This document shows, one piece after another, positions 1 to 5,148 of a stretch of 7,418 nt of DNA. Below the pieces are notes generated by a model. The model had not been told where the DNA came from. It did no database searches and worked only from the letters and a program-made list of their open reading frames with translations. The position numbers and the translations under genes are program-made. Each line of letters begins with the position of its first letter. Within the stretch, counting starts at the first letter, position 1. The DNA comes from Pyrodictiaceae archaeon (GTDB lineage Archaea; Thermoproteota; Thermoprotei_A; Sulfolobales; Pyrodictiaceae), in contig JALTZQ010000008.1 in NCBI GenBank assembly GCA_027046105.1, forward strand, positions 1 to 7,418, in the 5' to 3' direction.

Positions 1-38
1 GGACAATAGTAGATATAGGAAGCATTTCCACCCCTAGC

Positions 39-46
39 ATTAATAT
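39..46 (+). promoter_or_regulatory. Possible TATA box for the pyruvate kinase gene
   Basis: The octamer attaatat is the only good TATA-like stretch before the pyruvate kinase gene. With the usual archaeal spacing of about 27 bp from box centre to transcript start, transcription would begin near position 69. That lies downstream of the ATG at 60 and slightly upstream of the TTG at 87, so this box, if real, argues for the later start. Weak evidence: a single short AT-rich motif. Confidence 0.3.
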
Positions 47-59
47 CCCGTTATCTTGC

Positions 60-1511
60 ATGATATCCCCTTGGGGTACTAGGGTTTTGCTCGTAAAGAT
101 AATCGCTTCACTTGGCCCTGCAAGCCGAAGTATTGAGACTGTTGAACGCATGGTTAGGGCTGGTGCTAGTGGGTTTCGGATAAACTTTGCCCACGGTTCT
201 CCTAGTGAGTGGGAAGAATTCGCTAAAGCAGTCCGCATTGTTGAGGAGAGAACTGGTAGGCCTCTAGCGCTTATGGGTGATCTCCCTGGACCCTCTGTAC
301 GCATAGGTTTACTCGAGAAACCCCTTGTCCTTGAGAAAGGTGCCACGGTACGTCTAGTACATGCTAAACACACTAGTGAAGACAATGTAATACCGGTTCC
401 TGTTCCACAATTCTTTGAAGCAGTAGATGTAGGCGACCTACTAGTAATGGATGACGGCCGTGTAAGACTAAGAGTCATTGATAAGCGTGGTGAAGAACTC
501 GAAGCTATAGCCTTAACAACGTCGCGTATATCTCCTAGGAAAGCTATTGTTGTGCAAGGTAAGGATCTTGACCTACCTCCCCTCAGTGACCGTGATCTTG
601 AATGCCTTCGTTTCGCTGTAGAGCACGAATTTGACTATATAGCTCTAAGCTACGTACGTGGCCCAGAGGATCTCGAACTCCTACAGGATGTGCTTAAGAA
701 GCTTAATGGTAGAGATATAGGCATTATGGCAAAGATAGAGACGCGTAGCGCTATAAGACAGCTTGATGCAATTATAGAGGCCTCCGATGTAATCATGGTT
801 GCCCGCGGAGACTTGGGCATGAATTTTAGCCTAGAGGAGATTCATCGCTATCAGAGGTATATTGTTGAGAAGAGTCTCCAGCACGGCAAACCGGTTATCG
901 TGGCAACACAACTACTTGAATCCATGGTTGAAAACCCTGTACCAACACGCTCAGAAGTTGTAGACGTAAGTATCGCGGTAGAGGAAGGTGTAGACGCTCT
1001 AATGCTTACAGGTGAGACCTCTATCGGCAAATACCCTGTCGAAGCTGTTGCATGGCTTCGCAGGATAATAGAGTATGCTGAAAAACACTTACTACCAAAG
1101 ACCATGGAGCACATTGCTAGGAAGGCACGCGGTAATCTAAAAGACCTCTTCAGTAAATTTGCTAAAGGCGTCCTAGAGTTATCAGAGGACATGTCAGCAA
1201 AGCTAATGGTATTCACAATGCATGGTGGTACTGCAAGAAAGATATCATCCCTACGCCCATACAAAACAGTCTATGCTGCAACCCCCGATAAGAAGGTGAT
1301 GAGAAAACTAGCAATACTATGGGGGCTCGAACCTATACATGCAGAGGCAAGTAGCTATGAGGAAGGCCTTGAAAAGGCCTTAGAGAAAGGGCGTGAACTA
1401 GGCCTTGTAAACTATGGTGACATAGTAGTTCTGGCCTACGGTTTCCGGGATCAAAGACAAAAGATAGTGATACAACGCGTTGAACCCATGCCCAGCCCCA
1501 CTAGGCACTAG
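60..1511 (+). CDS. pyk: Pyruvate kinase
   Basis: Cytosolic glycolytic enzyme that transfers phosphate from phosphoenolpyruvate to ADP, giving pyruvate and ATP. The 483 residues match the usual family length. The barrel begins with KIIASLGPAS (13-22) and FRINFAHG (39-46). The lid (B) domain spans roughly residues 85-165 with DDGRVRLRV (131-139). Catalytic signatures are AKIET (224-228; transition-state Lys225, metal ligand Glu227), MVARGDLGM (246-254; metal ligand Asp251), VATQLLESM (281-289; Thr283) and the MLTGETSIGKYPVEAV stretch. The C-terminal domain runs from about 345. The segment DLPGPSVRIG has Leu, Ser and Ile where K+-dependent enzymes carry Thr, Glu and Thr, suggesting K+-independence (inference). 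The ATG at 60 has no Shine-Dalgarno. A TTG at 87, preceded by ggggt, would give the more typical N-terminus MLVKIIASLGP and is a serious alternative. Monocistronic as far as can be seen. Confidence 0.96.
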   Translation: MISPWGTRVLLVKIIASLGPASRSIETVERMVRAGASGFRINFAHGSPSEWEEFAKAVRIVEERTGRPLALMGDLPGPSVRIGLLEKPLVLEKGATVRLVHAKHTSEDNVIPVPVPQFFEAVDVGDLLVMDDGRVRLRVIDKRGEELEAIALTTSRISPRKAIVVQGKDLDLPPLSDRDLECLRFAVEHEFDYIALSYVRGPEDLELLQDVLKKLNGRDIGIMAKIETRSAIRQLDAIIEASDVIMVARGDLGMNFSLEEIHRYQRYIVEKSLQHGKPVIVATQLLESMVENPVPTRSEVVDVSIAVEEGVDALMLTGETSIGKYPVEAVAWLRRIIEYAEKHLLPKTMEHIARKARGNLKDLFSKFAKGVLELSEDMSAKLMVFTMHGGTARKISSLRPYKTVYAATPDKKVMRKLAILWGLEPIHAEASSYEEGLEKALEKGRELGLVNYGDIVVLAYGFRDQRQKIVIQRVEPMPSPTRH

Positions 1512-1846
1512 TAACTAGCCTACCTAAAGGGCCTAGGTTGCCAACGTCCTATAACCAGCCAAGTTGGTCAATATAGTAAAGCTCGTAGACTAAACATGCC
1601 AAGTCCAGCGTCTTAATGGGAGTACGAGACTTGCCCAAACATTACTTGAGCTGTTAACTGTAGGGGGATTCGTCGCAAAGCCCTCTAAGCCCTTCCACCT
1701 CTACTCTCCTCGGAAATGTTACTACCTAGACCGTGCATTGCTCCACAACTAACCAAGGTTCTTTGGTAATGAATGATTCCCGAGAGGTAATTAGGTGGTG
1801 TGAATTAATAGTAGGCAGGAAGATGGTGTAAGAGGGCTTACAGGAG
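1512..1846. other. 335-bp stretch without a recognisable gene
   Basis: Only very short open frames occur here on either strand; the longest starting with ATG are about 13 codons. No tRNA arms, no C/D-box pair (RUGAUGA followed by CUGA) and no strong hairpin were found. Just after the pyruvate kinase stop there is a small imperfect palindrome (ctagt-a-actag), but no oligo-T run follows, so no terminator can be called. The last 45 bases hold the probable promoter and leader of the coiled-coil gene. Confidence 0.5.
1803..1810 (+). promoter_or_regulatory. Possible TATA box for the coiled-coil gene
   Basis: The octamer aattaata lies so that transcription would start near position 1833, giving a leader of about 14 bases that contains the purine-rich stretch caggag just before the ATG at 1847. 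Box spacing and short leader fit crenarchaeal promoters, but there is no other support. Confidence 0.33.
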
Positions 1847-2362
1847 ATGGTTGAGGAGGCATTGTTGTCCAGTGTTCTTGGCGAAGCTTCTAGGAGGATT
1901 CTCGAGAAGGTTGAAAAGGGTAAAAAGCTATCAATGGAGGACATACTACTGTTGTACCTTGATCTTCTACATCGTGAAATGAGGGAGATAAGGGACGAAA
2001 TAAGAGAAACCAATAAAAGAATTGACGAGACCAATAAGAGGATTGACCAAGTACAAGAGACACTAACGGCTAAAATAGAGCAGCTTAATAAGAAAGTAGA
2101 TGAGACAAATAAGAGAATTGATCGTGTGCAAGAGATGTTGCTGGTAAAGATTGAGGAGACTAATAGGAGAATTAATGAGCTAAATAAGAGAATCGACGAC
2201 CTCAACAAAAGAATAGATGAAACAAATAAGAGAATCGATCATGCCCAAGAAGCTATACTAGCCAGGGTAGAACAGCTTAATAAGAGAGTAGATGAGACAA
2301 ATAAGAGGATTGATGATCTCTACAAGTTATACGTAGAGCTAAGGACACTCATGCAGAGATAA
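1847..2362 (+). CDS. Long coiled-coil protein of unknown function
   Basis: I do not recognise a named family. The 171 residues have no signal peptide or membrane helix. Residues 1-45 look like two or three amphipathic helices (ALLSSVLGEASRRILEKV, then MEDILLLYLDLLHREM). From about 46 to the end the chain is one continuous coiled coil built on the heptad IDETNKR, with Ile at position a and Thr, Leu or Val at d. The 3-4 spacing is broken by 4-4 steps at Leu73-Ile77, Leu98-Ile102 and Ile137-Val141, each within a (V/A)QE...(K/R)(I/V)E motif, so hendecads are interspersed with heptads. At DNA level this is a set of 21-bp near-repeats. The ATG at 1847 follows caggag closely, with agaggg further upstream. 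A structural, tethering or oligomerisation role is plausible. It could also be a relative of archaeal proteins that carry such coiled coils ahead of a nuclease domain, but no such domain is present. The open frame on the opposite strand is a shadow of the repeats. Confidence 0.85.
   Translation: MVEEALLSSVLGEASRRILEKVEKGKKLSMEDILLLYLDLLHREMREIRDEIRETNKRIDETNKRIDQVQETLTAKIEQLNKKVDETNKRIDRVQEMLLVKIEETNRRINELNKRIDDLNKRIDETNKRIDHAQEAILARVEQLNKRVDETNKRIDDLYKLYVELRTLMQR
1990..2325 (+). repeat. Degenerate 21-bp tandem repeats encoding IDETNKR heptads
   Basis: Variants of gatgagacaaataagagaa recur at least five times in frame. A longer block beginning cagcttaataag occurs at 2081 and again at 2273, exactly 192 bp (64 codons) apart. 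Since 64 is not a multiple of seven, the two copies are out of simple heptad phase, which is explained by hendecad insertions. Such repeats are prone to change copy number by slippage or unequal recombination (inference). Confidence 0.8.
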
Positions 2363-2395
2363 GTAAACGTAAAGCCAGATAAGCACTATACTGGT

Positions 2396-2520
2396 AGGTA
2401 TAACGGGGAAGAGCCTTCATCTCTCATCCATTGCGTAAACGTGGCATCATTGCTGTGATGCCACGTTTTATGCTGTGCATCGCGTTTAACTTATGTCTCC
2501 ATAACTATGTCGTTATACCT
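2396..2520. repeat. 10-bp inverted repeat enclosing a hairpin
   Basis: aggtataacg at 2396-2405 is the exact reverse complement of cgttatacct at 2511-2520. The pair encloses 105 bp, including the perfect 13-bp hairpin at 2437-2468. No open reading frame lies between the arms. This could be a folded RNA, a very small decayed mobile element, or chance for the outer pair. Confidence 0.5.
2437..2468. repeat. Perfect 13-bp inverted repeat (hairpin)
   Basis: The left arm aaacgtggcatca (2437-2449) and right arm tgatgccacgttt (2456-2468) are perfectly complementary around a 6-base loop. On the + strand the right arm runs into tttta, so the structure may end transcripts of the coiled-coil gene about 75-105 bases after its stop. 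Archaeal termination usually depends on oligo-T rather than a stem, so a role as an RNA-stabilising 3' stem or a protein-binding site is equally possible. It lies between convergent genes and can serve both. Confidence 0.7.
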
Positions 2521-2563
2521 TATCAGCAGTTTTCTTTAGAGAAAAGTGTTCTCGGGAGTGTCA

Positions 2564-2575
2564 ATTAGGCCTAAT
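2564..2575. repeat. 12-bp perfect palindrome
   Basis: attaggcctaat reads identically on both strands. It lies in the convergent spacer, 62 bp beyond the stop of the dehydrogenase gene on the - strand. Without a spacer it is unlikely to fold as a hairpin and looks more like a protein-binding or restriction-type site, or chance. Confidence 0.4.
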
Positions 2576-2603
2576 AAGTAAGGTAGAGCTGTGAAAGGGT
2601 GCC

Positions 2604-2622
2604 TTAAAAACATGTAGACATG
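2604..2622 (-). terminator. Terminator-like site after the dehydrogenase gene
   Basis: On the - strand, about 16 bases after the stop codon at 2638, catgtctacatg (a short self-complementary stretch) is followed at once by five Ts. An oligo-T run close behind a stop is the normal archaeal termination signal; the stem itself is only 4-5 bp and may be incidental. Confidence 0.45.
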
Positions 2623-2637
2623 AGTGGTTATAGGCTT

Positions 2638-3627
2638 CTATTGTTTAACGAGTGCGGGACTATGGGGTATAAGGTCTACTATCGTGAGTAATCCTGGTGG
2701 CGCTTCGGCTATGGCTTCTGCTAGGGATAGTATCACTGCTGCTGTTGCTTGGTCGCCAGGTGTACCAGTGCTTTGCCATGTAACATTGTATTCATCGCCT
2801 TCGATTAGTATCTTGTCTTTGTCCTCGGCTCCAACGTATGCATGGAACTCTATCCTCACAACCTCTCTGTTACCGTAGTATCCTGAGCCATACCCTTTCA
2901 TACCATAGACTTGGCCTGGCTCCACTGTGACCCCATGGGCTTCAATCCTTTTGTCTGCGACCAGTATTTCCTGGCCCTCCACAACCCTTGTTGGTTGTAT
3001 GCCCAATGCTTCAAAGATTAACATAACGCTTTCAGCGTAGCCTACATGCCCTGTTATCTCACCACGCTTTAGCTTCTCCTGAGCCTCTTCTGGTGAGAGG
3101 CCAACACCTATCTTTTTCCGGAACGGCAGTCTCCTCTTAGAGGCGTCGACACTTCTAACAGCTAGTATCCTACGGACACGGTTTACCGTCGATGACAAAA
3201 CTACTGGTAGTAGGTCTAGTAGGAACCCAGGGTTAACACCTGCACCAAGAACCGTGACACCCATTGAGACAGCCTTTTCCTCTAGCTTACGAGCTAGGAC
3301 GGGATAACGATACCAGGGATAGGCTAGGGTTTCACAAGTTGATAATATGTCCACACGTATCTCCATGAGATCAAGTAGTTGAGGATAGACACGGTCAAGG
3401 TAGCTCCCAGTCGCATGTACAACAACATCAGCGTCCAGTAGAGACATTACGTCATTTGACACCTTTACGCCAAGCTCACCTACACCAGCTAGAACACCAG
3501 CATCTTTCCCAACAATAGCTGGGTCGATATCAACCGCTCCAACCAGCTCAAAACCCCGCTCAATAGCATAACGAGCCACGAGACGACCTATAGCACCAAA
3601 CCCATAGATACCGATACGGAGCCCCAC
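2638..3627 (-). CDS. DapB-like dehydrogenase, 2,4-diaminopentanoate dehydrogenase family
   Basis: Cytosolic NAD(P)-dependent oxidoreductase with an N-terminal Rossmann fold, RIGIYGFGAIG (GxGxxG), followed by VGAVDIDP at the end of the second strand and GKDAGVL. The middle carries the family hallmarks GAGVNPGFLLDLLPVVL, RSVDASKRR, PFRKKIGVGLSPEE and GHVGYAESV; the end carries WQSTGTPGDQATAAV and PPGLLTIVDL. These match the dihydrodipicolinate reductase-like family that includes 2,4-diaminopentanoate dehydrogenase of ornithine fermentation, more than true lysine-pathway DapB. The substrate is unproven because no ornithine-degradation or lysine gene is nearby. I chose GTG at 3627 (329 residues, MGLRIGIYGFG): ggagtga ends 5 bases before it, and a TATA box at 3663-3670 predicts a transcript start near 3639. 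The longer frame from TTG at 3648 would begin upstream of that point. Probably monocistronic and transcribed toward the hairpin-rich spacer. Confidence 0.88.
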   Translation of the reverse strand: MGLRIGIYGFGAIGRLVARYAIERGFELVGAVDIDPAIVGKDAGVLAGVGELGVKVSNDVMSLLDADVVVHATGSYLDRVYPQLLDLMEIRVDILSTCETLAYPWYRYPVLARKLEEKAVSMGVTVLGAGVNPGFLLDLLPVVLSSTVNRVRRILAVRSVDASKRRLPFRKKIGVGLSPEEAQEKLKRGEITGHVGYAESVMLIFEALGIQPTRVVEGQEILVADKRIEAHGVTVEPGQVYGMKGYGSGYYGNREVVRIEFHAYVGAEDKDKILIEGDEYNVTWQSTGTPGDQATAAVILSLAEAIAEAPPGLLTIVDLIPHSPALVKQ

Positions 3628-3632
3628 AGCTC

Positions 3633-3639
3633 TCACTCC
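3633..3639 (-). promoter_or_regulatory. Ribosome binding site deciding the dehydrogenase start
   Basis: ggagtga on the - strand, with 5 bases before the GTG at 3627, resembles the archaeal Shine-Dalgarno GGAGGTGA with one base missing. It favours GTG 3627 over TTG 3648. Confidence 0.5.
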
Positions 3640-3662
3640 ATCAACCAAGCCGAGGACAAGGG

Positions 3663-3670
3663 TATTAAAG
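3663..3670 (-). promoter_or_regulatory. TATA box for the dehydrogenase gene
   Basis: ctttaata on the - strand is a good crenarchaeal TATA match. It predicts a transcript start near 3639, i.e. a leader of about 12 bases that consists of the ribosome binding site in front of GTG 3627. Confidence 0.45.
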
Positions 3671-3693
3671 CAGTGAGGAGACAGAGTTGCACA

Positions 3694-3732
3694 AAACCCC
3701 TACAAGAATCGAATAGGAGCCAAGAGGGGTTT
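3694..3732 (-). terminator. Inverted repeat with T-run, possible terminator
   Basis: aaacccct (3694-3701) pairs exactly with aggggttt (3725-3732) across a 23-base loop. Read on the - strand the second arm ends in TTTT. It lies about 15 bases after the stop of the mini-ORF at 3748 and would end the regulator transcript before the dehydrogenase promoter. The loop is long for a classic terminator. Confidence 0.4.
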
Positions 3733-3747
3733 AGATCGCTCCAACAG

Positions 3748-3885
3748 CTATGCTGGTCTGACTAAGGACCCAGAAACGGGTATGGGCTCAGCACGGACCA
3801 CTCGCTCAACCCCCGGATCCCCTTCCACCAGCTTAGCCATTTCTTCCCTTCTCTCCCGGGGCTCGCAGAGTAGGGGCTTCATCAC
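3748..3885 (-). CDS. Possible 45-residue mini-gene after the regulator
   Basis: Reading from GTG 3885 (or ATG 3882) gives 45 or 44 residues, including CEPRERREEMAKLVEGDP and GVERVVRAEPIPVSGS. A second start, ATG at 3840, follows the purine-rich gggagagaagggaagaa. The frame is the same as that of the ThiR-like gene and stays open from that gene's TAG for 52 sense codons. G/C-rich third positions (GAG, CCC, CTG, GTG, GGG) contrast with the more AT-rich codon endings of the neighbours, which suggests real coding or a foreign or relic fragment. No family recognised and no membrane segment; the first part is charged. It could be a small protein, a decayed C-terminal extension of the regulator, or a chance open frame. 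Confidence 0.3.
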   Translation of the reverse strand: MMKPLLCEPRERREEMAKLVEGDPGVERVVRAEPIPVSGSLVRPA

Positions 3886-3906
3886 GGCTCTTGCCCTAGG
3901 CGGATT

Positions 3907-4818
3907 CTAGGGCTTTTCTACACAATTGAGTGCTTTCTCTACTGCCTCTATTGGTGTTTTGCCAAAGACGTATATGACTGGTTCTATACCTACTCCCCCT
4001 CTATCAGCTATTGCATCTGGTGGTGTATCTAGCTGGTTTACCTTCTGGCTTATCCGGTAGAAGAGCTCAGTCTCGCTCCTATGAGGCCCCGTTTCTACTA
4101 TGTTTAGGCCTCTCCTACGTAACACCTCAATACAAGCACCAGTGTTCCTTATTACAATAGCTCCTCGTAGATGGGGCCAACGGTTATGCACAATAAGCAA
4201 TATTGTGCCTGTATGCCTACTCCCACCATAGGATGGGTCACCTACTGCCTCGATCTCTGTACCTACACGAACTATCCTACCAGTAAAGCCTATCACCTCG
4301 TTTACGCTTTTTGCCCCAGGTATAGCTGCAACAATGTTAGAGCCTACTTCCGGGATTATTTTATGGGCACCTGGATAGTGTTTTAGAGTTTCAAAGGCCT
4401 GACGTACCTCCTCTATGTAGGGATCGCTAGCTGCTGCAAAAAGGCTCTCACAAATATTACAATCCCGTGGCAACCCCGGAACCATCTTATGATGTTTATC
4501 GCATAACACTTTGCGGCGTAGCAACAAGTTAGCATAGGATGACATAACCCTCATATAGTCCTCTATACGGCCCTGCCTAAGAAGCTTAGACAGCAACGTA
4601 GCTATTGCTTGTGCCTCACTACCCTTAACACCCGCTTCAACAAGCTTAGCCAAAACGGCTTCCTTGCCTTCAGAGAGATACTTACTAACCATTGGTTGCG
4701 ATACACCTAACAGCCTTGATATACGTGCCTGGCCTAAACCCTCTTCAGCCAAGTTTATAGCAACAAGTGCACGAAGATGAGGAATGACTAGTTTTGCCAC
4801 TAGTTCTTGGGGAAGCAA
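3907..4818 (-). CDS. ThiR-like transcription regulator (HTH + ThiN domain)
   Basis: Probable thiamine-responsive DNA-binding regulator in the cytosol. Numbering from TTG 4818 (303 residues): a helix-turn-helix at about 20-52 (INLAEEGLGQARISRLLGVS, then QPMVSKYLSEGK), a helical linker with a C-x2-H...C-x2-C metal-binding knuckle (Cys106, His109, Cys120, Cys123), then a ThiN domain from about 135 to the end (GSNIVAAIPGA, FTGRIVRVG, GDPSYGGSRHTGT, GIEPVIYVFG). In this architecture ThiN, also found fused to ThiD as thiamine-phosphate synthase, is known to serve as ligand sensor in archaeal ThiR repressors. No thiamine genes occur in the window, so the regulon is unseen; residual catalysis cannot be excluded. 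I chose TTG 4818 because gaggtg lies 6 bases upstream and MLPQELVAKLVIPHLR matches family starts. The frame extends to TTG 4866, and GTG 4827 is also possible. The promoter is not obvious nearby; see the AT-rich region and inverted repeat at 4924-4992. Confidence 0.85.
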   Translation of the reverse strand: MLPQELVAKLVIPHLRALVAINLAEEGLGQARISRLLGVSQPMVSKYLSEGKEAVLAKLVEAGVKGSEAQAIATLLSKLLRQGRIEDYMRVMSSYANLLLRRKVLCDKHHKMVPGLPRDCNICESLFAAASDPYIEEVRQAFETLKHYPGAHKIIPEVGSNIVAAIPGAKSVNEVIGFTGRIVRVGTEIEAVGDPSYGGSRHTGTILLIVHNRWPHLRGAIVIRNTGACIEVLRRRGLNIVETGPHRSETELFYRISQKVNQLDTPPDAIADRGGVGIEPVIYVFGKTPIEAVEKALNCVEKP

Positions 4819-4824
4819 CGAATA

Positions 4825-4830
4825 CACCTC
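4825..4830 (-). promoter_or_regulatory. Ribosome binding site for the regulator gene
   Basis: gaggtg on the - strand is a full match to the core of the archaeal Shine-Dalgarno, 6 bases before TTG 4818. It is the best ribosome binding site upstream of any start candidate of this gene and decides the start chosen. Confidence 0.5.
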
Positions 4831-4923
4831 TACAACGCATATACCTCTTCCTCGGAGTAGAGTCAACCCCTAGTTGGACACTACGTCCTCCCCTAAGTCT
4901 TCTTCTCAGACACACACTGGTAC

Positions 4924-4959
4924 TAGTTTCTATCAGTTAATGATTCTACATAGAAAGTA
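4924..4959. promoter_or_regulatory. Operator-like inverted repeat in the divergent promoter region
   Basis: tagtttctat (4924-4933) and atagaaagta (4950-4959) are complementary at 9 of 10 positions around a 16-base spacer. On the - strand the repeat begins just downstream of an AT-rich box, aataaataaaag (about 4962-4973), and straddles the predicted transcript start near 4940. A repressor bound there would block the regulator gene, so autoregulation by the ThiR-like protein is a possible reading. No known ThiR motif was compared. Confidence 0.35.
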
Positions 4960-5148
4960 TTCTTTTATTTATTCAGCGAAATATTTATTTTTGCCTAGAT
5001 GCCATTATGAACTTCCTTGGAACCAGGAGAACTAAGAGCAAGACACAGAATCAAACCCAAGACTATACTAGACCCTACAGGTAGCATGTTCGACTAATCT
5101 CATCGGGTGTAATGTTATAGGAGAGTTCAAGGATGATAATGGTGGTTA
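4960..5148. other. AT-rich divergent intergenic region
   Basis: This part of the divergent spacer between regulator and membrane-protein genes holds two very AT-rich tracts, ttttatttatt (4963-4973) and atatttattttt (4981-4992), which could act as TATA boxes on either strand. Between 5000 and 5110 there is only a 25-codon open frame (5007-5084) with no similarity that I recognise. No RNA gene or riboswitch could be supported. Confidence 0.45.
5112..5119 (+). promoter_or_regulatory. Possible TATA box for the Trx-CcdA gene
   Basis: atgttata lies so that transcription would begin near 5142, leaving a leader of only a few bases before GTG 5149 or GTG 5152. A nearly leaderless transcript fits crenarchaeal habit and the absence of a well-spaced Shine-Dalgarno. 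Confidence 0.35.

Noticed and set aside
1..40. Possible start of a divergent gene on the - strand (ATG at 40 or 25, with ggggtgg upstream of the latter)
   Set aside because: Only 8-13 codons are inside the window, too few to tell a gene from chance.
851..1264. 137-codon open frame on the - strand inside pyruvate kinase
   Set aside because: Lies wholly over conserved pyruvate kinase motifs and gives a low-complexity Ser/Thr-rich peptide.
1295..1301. gtgatga resembling a C box of a C/D-box sRNA
   Set aside because: Inside the pyruvate kinase coding region and no CTGA box at a suitable distance.
1726..2208. 160-codon open frame on the - strand rich in Ser, Leu and Ile
   Set aside because: It is the antisense image of the 21-bp coiled-coil repeats; a repeat without stops on one strand often leaves the other open.
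4171..4386. 71-codon open frame on the + strand inside the ThiR-like gene
   Set aside because: Covers conserved ThiN-domain sequence on the other strand; the peptide looks random and there is no own promoter.
4890..4910. CTGAGA on the - strand upstream of the thiamine regulator, recalling the TPP riboswitch core
   Set aside because: The second conserved part (CTGAT...GGATAAT...) and the flanking stems are absent.
5007..5084. 25-codon open frame MNFLGTRRTK... about 25 bases after an AT-rich box, possibly leaderless
   Set aside because: Very short, no recognisable similarity and no codon signal; only the promoter spacing is suggestive.
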